Source: Craterostigma plantagineum (Eukaryota; Streptophyta; Magnoliopsida; Lamiales; Linderniaceae). From it: 64,000 bases of DNA. Positions within the stretch are counted from its first letter, which is position 1; each line of letters starts with the position of its first letter. The position numbers and the translations under genes are program-made. Shown here piece after piece: positions 57,977 to 64,000 of the stretch. Where the stretch lies: positions 1-64,000 of the forward strand of contig JAPQWV010001344.1 in assembly GCA_027422505.1 (NCBI GenBank), in the 5' to 3' direction. The notes below the pieces were generated by a model. It was not told the DNA's origin and ran no database searches. It worked only from the letters and a program-made list of their open reading frames with translations.

Positions 57977-58142
57977 CCTATCAACCAGTCTCCCTACTCT
58001 GAATTGCAATATGCAAAGTATTGCAGTTCGGAGTATTACTAAAAAAACATTCCTCCTTTTTGGCGTGCTCGATATTCTACCCCTATCAACCAGTCCCCCA
58101 CTCTGAATTGTGTCCAGTTTAGTAACACATTTCAGAGTAGTT
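57977..58142 (+). repeat. Two related hairpins preceded by CTATCAACCAGTC
   Basis: After CCCCTATCAACCAGTC, the arms 57996-58011 and 58019-58034 pair over 16 bp with two G-U pairs and a 7-nt loop. About 105 bp later the same leader recurs, and arms 58101-58114 and 58126-58139 pair at 13 of 14 positions around an 11-nt loop. Both stems begin ACTCTGAATTG. The stem ends differ between copies but stay paired. The sequence is otherwise non-coding. Confidence 0.75.
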
Positions 58143-58299
58143 TTAGAGCACATTGTCTCCCCCTCTTTGCTTTTGTTCACAATTAGGTCCGAATTTGGAC
58201 TGCTCCTGATCCCGACGCACCATACTCATAAATTTCCACTTTCTCTCGTTGCCCAAGAAGTCTCGAATAGCTTAGGACTTCACATGTTGATGGAGAGAT

Positions 58300-58790
58300 G
58301 ATCTTTGAAATCCTAGTAGATCAGGTCCTCTTACTAACAGAAAGCTGAACTTGGAAATCCTGATCATAAATCAGGTCTTTATGAGTCGGCGGAGAGCTGA
58401 CCTCGGACAATCGGACTAGATAACCCGTCTCTCAGTTAATCTGGACTTAAAATGTCCGGACGGTGTATATCGTATCTCTTCTCGCCAGCATCGAGCTAGC
58501 TCAGAAATCCCAAGTAGATGAATTAGGTCTTCTCAGGCCAGCATAGAGCTGGACTTGTAAATTAGGATCGAGCAGATCAAGCTTGTGGGTGTGGACTAAC
58601 CTGTAATCTGAAGAACCGACCTGGAAATTCGGAGAAGGTAGATCAGGTCTTCGTTCATCAGTTCGAAGCTGGACTCCTGATCGTATAGGTCATGTCTCTT
58701 TGTTGACAGGAAGTTGATGTAGAACTCCTGCTGAAGGAGCCAGGTCTTTATATGTTAGCGTGGGAGTCGGGTTACAATATTGTTTGGTAA
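58300..58790 (+). repeat. Degenerate ~60-bp repeats (AGCTGGACTT type)
   Basis: Blocks such as CAGAAAGCTGAACTTGGAAA, GCATAGAGCTGGACTTGTAA and TTCGAAGCTGGACTCCTGAT recur at about 60-bp steps with strong divergence. They look like older versions of the cleaner minisatellite at 59210-59690. Confidence 0.55.
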
Positions 58791-59040
58791 GTGTCCACTC
58801 TGCTAGCCAATTCCCTAGTCGTGGCTCGTCTCAGGGGAGTTAACCGAGCTGCTGAAGCATAGGAATGCCACGATCAGGCGGTTGAAGAATGAGCTAGCAA
58901 GCCTGTGGCAGAACATGAGCAGCTCATCGAGTGTAAGGCTGCAAATCTGCTGGCGAAGGGGCAAAAAAGCAAACTGGAGCGTTCAAAATAAAAGTCAGAG
59001 AGGAGGCACGAAGACTTCGCTGCTAGATTTCATCCTGAAT
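58791..59040 (+). pseudogene. Gag-like coiled-coil fragment, first copy
   Basis: The + strand reads AEHEQLIECKAANLLAKGQK with stops nearby. It is closely related to EEQQALIECKAKDLLA at about 60250-60300, so the two are duplicated pieces of one decayed protein. Its alternation of charged and hydrophobic residues suggests a coiled coil. I do not recognise the family with confidence. Confidence 0.45.
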
Positions 59041-59209
59041 GAAACTAATCTTGTGTGATACCCACCTTCGTTTGCGGGGAATCCTGTCTCTGTGGTCCCT
59101 TCGTATCAGGGCTAGTCTTGAAGCTTTCTTGAGCCCGCTTTCATGTGCCCAAACTTCAGCGAACGGTCATGCCGATGCTTCATGAACACTAGGTCGAGCA
59201 CTGCCTATC

Positions 59210-59690
59210 AGATTGGGGCTGGACTTAAGTGTCCCAATGAAGTAGGTCGTGTACTAAACGCCAGAGCAGAGTTGGACATAGATACCCAAACAGATAAGTC
59301 AGGCCTTCGTGTACCAGCATGAGGCTGGACTTACATATCCCGATTAGATAGGTCGGGCCTTCCTGTGCCAGCACGGAGCTGGACTTAGATATCCCAAACA
59401 GATTGTTTGGGCCTCACGTGCCAGCACGAAACAGGACTTAGATATCCCACACATAGGTTGGGGATTCTGGTGCCAACGCGGAGCTGGACTTAGATGTCCC
59501 AATCCAAATAGATTGGGTTTCCTGTGCCAGCGTGGAGCTGGACTTAGATATCCCAACAGTTAGGTTGGGTCTTCTGGTGCTAGCGCAGAGCTAGACTTGG
59601 ATATCCCAACAGTTAGGTTGGGCATTCACGTGCCAGCCTGTAGCTGGACTTAGATATCCCAAACACATAGGTTGGGCATTCTGGTGGCGA
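59210..59690 (+). repeat. Minisatellite, ~58-60 bp period
   Basis: About eight copies of GTGCCAGC...GAGCTGGACTTAGATATCCCAA...AGGTTGGGC repeat head to tail. The antisense frame 59344-59556, with repeated SPAPRWHR, comes only from the repeat. Confidence 0.88.
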
Positions 59691-60130
59691 CCTATCATTG
59701 GTCGTCTGGAGGTCCACGCCAGAAAGCTGATCTGGAAACCTACACCAGAAAGCTAGTCGAAATATCAGTGATGGGAAGTTCGCATTACCTGGGCAGGCTA
59801 GGGCTTACTGCCTTATGTTTTGTAGTCCTGAGACTTATTATCGGCAGATCCGTAGATCTATATTAAACGCCGGAAAGTTTCCGCCTGGGCTAGGCCAGGG
59901 CTTATGATATCGTTTCCAGCTTGAACAACATCCCCTCCCCGTGCACTCTCCCTCTGACTTCCTGGTGCAATCACGTCCAAACATTCATCTAAGTGGTTAT
60001 TGGCAGATTTAAACGTGTACATGGGAGATGTCCGTCTGGGCTGGACTTGGCGCTCGTCACTTTCGTTTCCATGATATAGGGGCTTGTCTTCACCAGGTCC
60101 GTAGATCAACCAAGGAGGTTCCCACCTGGA
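59691..60130 (+). other. Unassigned sequence with a diverged duplicate near 61165
   Basis: This stretch has no gene. From about 59995 the block GGTTATTGGCAGATTTAAAC...GGGAGA...CAGGTCCGT is repeated, with divergence, at about 61165-61260. Related ends such as GCTAGGCTAGG and GCTAGGCCAGGG suggest further internal duplication. Confidence 0.45.
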
Positions 60131-60795
60131 GCTAGGCTAGGTCTACGGGCCTTACGTCCAGCTTGGGTTGAGCCCGGACGTAGAAGAGCAAAGTGCATCC
60201 GCTCTTGCTGCCAAGGAGAATGAGATTGCATCTCATCTGAACCAGCTCGTGGAGGAGCAGCAGGCCTTGATCGAATGCAAGGCTAAGGACTTGTTGGCAT
60301 AGAGGGAGAAGGCTATGAAGACTATTCTGGAACGAGCCTTCGATGCCGAAGTGCGAAAGAAGTGCGGACTCATCTCGAACCAATGCGCCAGGAAGAGCGT
60401 TCTGCAGGCAGGCTAGAGGGAATACAACTCTCCCAAAAATATCTCCAGCCACTCCTGTTGGTCGGGAATGTATGCGGCACTATTTATTGGGAGGTTTCAC
60501 AATTGGACGAGAGCCAACTTCTACTCTGGAAGAGGCTACGGTGGCTATGAGTGCTCCTCCAGCCTTTAAAAGGGATCCTCAGGCGCCTCCTAATCCCGAC
60601 TTCTGGCTCGCTGAAGTGCCCCGTTGCTCTCCTACTTTGATGGATGTCTCACCCGAGATTCTCATGCAGCAGCTTTCCGGATTGGAGCAGCAAGAGCCGT
60701 CTGCCACTTCCAATGTTCCTGATTCGGTTGCTGGTTCTAGCGTTCCCCCTCTTGACCTGTTAGCTATTTTCTGTTTTGTCTTTTTTGTCACGTGA
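60131..60795 (+). pseudogene. Gag-like transposon protein fragment, second copy
   Basis: The first part reads ASALAAKENEIASHLNQLVE and EEQQALIECKAKDLLA, a coiled coil, then a stop. After a frame change, 60343-60795 reads ECMRHYLLGGFTIGREPTST, APPNPDFWLAEVPRCSP and SPEILMQQLSGLEQQ, ending in a hydrophobic tail from repeat sequence. The layout (coiled coil, then a short acidic Pro/Ser end) resembles the putative gypsy-type transposon proteins of plants. That is inference without a diagnostic motif. Confidence 0.4.
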
Positions 60796-61380
60796 GGCTG
60801 GCCCGTTTGTGTTACTTCAATGTGTATGGTTTCATGACACGTTTCCTCCGCATTCTGCCTGTACCTCAACTCCATTCTGGAGGAACTTTAAGTATTGAGG
60901 CTCGTCCTGTTGTTAATGCCAAGATTAGTACCACCCCACTCTCAACTCCCCCTACTTCGAATTGTGCTGATGTTATCTGCACATTCGAAGTACATGAAGA
61001 GCATGCCTCCTTATTTGACAACCTCAATCTTCTCCTCTACACGCTACGCTTTGGTGGTCTGCGTCAGGTCTTACAGTACCCTGGATGTTTACTTATGGGC
61101 GACATTCCCGCCTCTTGCACTTTCCTCCCAATATCCTACTGCATTCGAGTCCAACACTCTCATTAGAAAGGTTATTGGCAAATGGAAACACGTACCTGGG
61201 AGACTCCTGGATAGACTGGATCCGACACCCCTATATTTCACTTTTATCAGGTCCGTTGAACACTGGTGGACCTTTCCACCTGGTGCGAGGCCAGCATTGG
61301 CTAGTTCTGTCTTCCGTTTGGGGTTGAGTCGGAGGCTAGTAGCTCTCTTTCGTACTAGACTAATCTAGGGCCAGCAAGGT
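60796..61380 (+). other. Unassigned transposon-derived sequence
   Basis: Overlapping open frames (60792-61166, 60895-61368) exist in two frames, but neither shows a known domain, and part of this stretch is a diverged duplicate of 59990-60175. I regard them as chance frames in decayed repeat DNA. Confidence 0.35.
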
Positions 61381-61489
61381 TTACCCGGGATAGCCAGCGT
61401 CGAAAGGTGTTTCTTCATGAAGCCAGCCAGTATTTAACCCAGGGTATTCTGGGGCTGGGGTGTATCCCGTTTCGGGCGTAGTTCGGCGT

Positions 61490-62060
61490 TCATCCTGGGT
61501 AACCTGGAGCCTCGGTGCATTTGTTCGGGCGCATTCTGTGCAGGCACGCTTTGTGCAGCCCTCAAGCATTGGCTTGCGCATATCCAGTCCGGGTTTATCA
61601 GGCATTCATCAAGGGTAACCTAGAGCCTGGGCACATTCTTGCGGGTGCGTGCAGGCGTGCGTTGCACAACCCTCAAGCATTGGCTTGGGCATATCGCAGT
61701 CCGGGTTCATCAGGCGTTCATCCATGGTAACCTGGAGCCTGGGCACATTCGTGCGGGGGCATTCTGCGCAGGCGCGCTTTGCGCAGCCCTCAAGTATTGG
61801 CTTGGGCATACCCCAATCTGGGTTCATCAGACGTTCATCCAGGGTAATTTGGAGCCTGGGCACATCGTACGCTTTGCACAGCCCTCAAGCATTGGCTTCA
61901 GCATATCCCAGTCTGGGTTTATTAGGCGTTCATCCAGGGTAACCTGAAGCCTGAGCACATTCGTGCGGGTGGGTTCTGCACAGGCGCAGTTCGCGCAGCG
62001 CCCAAGCATTAGTTCGGGCATATCCCAGTCTCGGAACCACCAGGTATTCGACCCAGGGTA
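61490..62060 (+). repeat. Minisatellite, ~118 bp period, about five copies
   Basis: Copies start near 61490, 61608, 61722, 61840, 61930 and 62046 at GGTAACCTGGAGCCTGGGCA-like blocks and include CAGCCCTCAAGCATTGGCTT. The fourth copy is shorter (about 90 bp). Open frames on both strands here (for example 61639-61947 and 61609-61863) are repeat artefacts. Confidence 0.9.
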
Positions 62061-62084
62061 ACCTGGGGCCTGGGCTCGATTCTA

Positions 62085-62237
62085 TGCCTGGATCTAAGCC
62101 AGAGCTTAGAGGTTTCGGTTCCAACCTGGGTTTGGGCCTGTGCTCAGAGGCTTTGGTTCCCGCCTGGAGTTAGGCCAGAGTTGGGAGACTTTGGTTGCCT
62201 CATGGTGTCAGGCCGGAGCTAGGAAACCTTGGTTCCC
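62085..62237 (+). repeat. Minisatellite, ~38 bp period, four copies
   Basis: Copies of GGCC(A/T)GAG...AGAGGCTTTGGTTCC-type sequence sit directly after the 118-bp minisatellite. Steps are 37-39 bp. Confidence 0.8.
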
Positions 62238-62488
62238 AGTGAAAAGCTGGACCTTCATACCTGCCAACTCTGCAAAGCCACAACAACAGGCTACTCCGAC
62301 GCACGAGACGTAGTGAGCGTCATGAGATAAAAATAATGATGAAATAATATTTAGTAACTGCATAGTTAAACAGTGCCTTATGGAAGGTTAGAGATAAGCC
62401 TATGCAAATAAATTATATCACATAGCCTAGTGTATTCTTCCTAATCCGATGATGTAGAGAGGTCAGATTTCGAGATATGGTGTGGCTA

Positions 62489-62576
62489 AACCGGAGGTCA
62501 GTAGCTAAGTAGGAAAGCTGGAGATAGCTAAGTAGGAAAGCTGGAGGTCCGTAGCTAAGTGGGAAAGTTGGAGGTC
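62489..62576 (+). repeat. Short tandem repeat AGCTAAGTAGGAAAGCTGGA
   Basis: Three copies of about 23-27 bp (GTAGCTAAGTAGGAAAGCTG and variants), preceded by a partial one. Confidence 0.8.
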
Positions 62577-63390
62577 AACGGTTGTGTACGGAGGAGGTAC
62601 ATAATCCCAGCTGATACTGACATCGAGGTGTCAAAAGGACGAGACACTATTTATAGCCTACCAGGGGACATGCAGAGTGTGCTGGTTGGGGGACATTTTG
62701 GTCGGAAAGAGGACATGTCAGTGTGACAGTAGTACGCCTGCAATAGGCTGTCCTAGGCTGTACCTTTTGGGAGTCCTGATGGAGACCTACTGGGCCAGCG
62801 GCCCAATGATAATAATTCCAGCGCCCAAATATTCTAGTCTGATAATTAATTTAGGAGCCTAATAAATCAAGCCCAATTCACTTAGGTCCAACAACTCCAA
62901 AAACCCCTCATTTAATTTATTTTAGTAATCCAAATATTTAATTCCAGCGAGTTATGATAATTAATCTCAATAACCGCAAGATAATTATTTTCATAAACTA
63001 ACTAAAAGAATTGTAATAACGAAAAATAATTAATTCATGGACCCCGCATAAATAATCCATGCAGCCCGATAAAATAATATCAGCAACCCAAATATTCTAA
63101 AGTCCAACAGTCCTAAAAGCTGAACTATTTAATTGATCTAAGCCACACCCTACATTAATCCAATAGCCCAAAATATAATCCCTGAAGATTTAAAGGCCCA
63201 AGCCCATCAGGAACCTAGGTGAAATAACTACCACGCCCCAAATATTATCAAAATTCCATTTTCGCCCCTCTGCTCTTAGATTCACAGCATTTGGTCCCAA
63301 GGAAAATAACAGTATAACCCCACCATATTTATAATTTCAACTCAACATCCCCAGAAGTTAGGAAACATACAATACTGTCCAATTTTCGGC
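62577..63390. other. AT-rich non-coding stretch
   Basis: It is rich in CCCAAATAT, TAATTAAT and CAGCCCAA-like blocks, typical of untranslated or LTR sequence in plant elements. I find no ORF, PBS or clean TG...CA boundary. It leads into coding-like sequence at about 63391. Confidence 0.3.
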
Positions 63391-64000
63391 ATGGACAAAG
63401 CCGGCTCTTCCTCGGGGCGCGACGGTCGTGGCTTCGGCTGTTCGAACTCAAAGGGACCGAAATCCAAGCTCGACATAAAATACCGATGGTGGAAGACCCG
63501 ACCGCTAGTGGGAGTGAAAGTGACAGCGAAGACAATGGTCATTATCCCCCATTTTACATGTCATGGTTGGAGAAGGGCTTCAAGCATAAGATTTAGGCCA
63601 TGGGCGTCTTTGATTTCGAGATGCTGGTGTGGAATTTTCCCAATTTTGAATCAGATCCTAACGATTTTTGCCCACTGCTGGGACTTTGGCCTCCAGTCGG
63701 CGGCTGGTGGCCGCACCAGATACATCTATGGACAGAGCGCATCCTCAAGAGCTCAACAGTGTTCTGCGGTCACTCAACAGAGCTTCATGGACTAAAGGGC
63801 ACCGCTACGAACTCGGACGGGAAGATCTTTTCTCCCTTCTTTGTTGTTTTGAAGCCATCAAAATTTCGAAGGCAGCTGCTGTTCGCCTTTGCTCGATCAG
63901 GTGACGGCGTGATGTAGGCACCAGCTAAGTCCAAAACTCATCGACGACGGTGGGCTAGGGCCGCTGACGACAAGGCTAAGGTGGCCGAGGGCCATGTTTA
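63391..64000 (+). pseudogene. Unrecognised coding-like sequence, probably transposon, running off the window
   Basis: The frame from about 63496 reads DPTASGSESDSEDNGHYPPF, MSWLEKGFKHKI, then a TAG near 63595, then VFDFEMLVWNFPNFESDPND. Another frame (63668-63904) reads PQELNSVLRSLNRASWTKGH and REDLFSLLCCFEAIKISKAA. The acidic Ser-rich start and the changes of frame suggest a decayed gag-type protein. I cannot assign a family, and the right end is cut by the window. Confidence 0.3.

Noticed and set aside
61490..62124. Several overlapping open frames on both strands
   Set aside because: The period of the 118-bp minisatellite leaves frames open by chance. Repeated peptides shift frame between copies.

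Overview
This window is nuclear DNA from a flowering plant, probably a eudicot. The evidence is two spliced or intronless plant-type genes, Ty1/copia and Ty3/gypsy (Tekay/Del-type chromovirus) retrotransposons, a tRNA-iMet-type primer binding site and multi-kilobase LTRs. There are no bacterial operons, rRNA or tRNA genes or CRISPR arrays. Most of the window is repeat. Only 52.7-56.8 kb looks like host gene space.

Layout. (1) 1-7907: a degenerate retroelement on the + strand. It has a leader full of the motif TTTCGATCGAAACT, a frameshifted gag-like ORF, a decayed C-terminal domain, a polypurine tract and a short 3' LTR (7593-7907). A 2.74-kb solo LTR with a perfect 5-bp target duplication (TGGAG) splits its ORF. 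(2) 7908-12725: a decayed copia element on the - strand running gag, spacer, protease, integrase and the start of RT. The RT stops at the 3' LTR of the first element, so that element appears to have landed in it. (3) 12726-52692: a tandem array of 16 units of about 1.36 kb. The units derive from the leader and gag-like ORF of the same family as the element at 1-6 kb, after an internal deletion of about 381 bp. Leader subtypes show a higher-order order (w-x-y-z with duplicated sub-blocks). (4) 32016-50284: an 18.3-kb Tekay-type composite inserted into array unit 15, flanked by the 5-bp duplication CTTCT. Its structure is LTR-internal-LTR-internal-LTR, both internals on the - strand, sharing the middle LTR. 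The left internal keeps an open 1041-codon RT-RNaseH-integrase-chromodomain frame; the right one is broken in many places. (5) 52693-56774: two convergent host genes. One encodes an acidic plant protein of unknown function whose ATG lies only 53 bp from the array edge. The other is a two-exon gene of the plant C2H2-like zinc-finger family with a PARP-like C-terminal region, carrying frameshifts and a premature stop, with a ~1-kb foldback element in its intron. (6) 56.8-64 kb: decayed transposon material with several minisatellites (about 60, 118 and 38 bp), two related RNA-type hairpins and gag-like coding fragments.

Inferred history: an old copia was hit by the gag-like retroelement, and a deletion derivative of that retroelement family was amplified into an array. 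A chromovirus then entered the array and was duplicated by unequal LTR recombination. Many breaks between about 48.4 and 53 kb are single-base losses that sister copies lack, so part of the apparent decay there may be assembly error. All edges and motif positions were read by eye; nothing was aligned by software or searched against a database.
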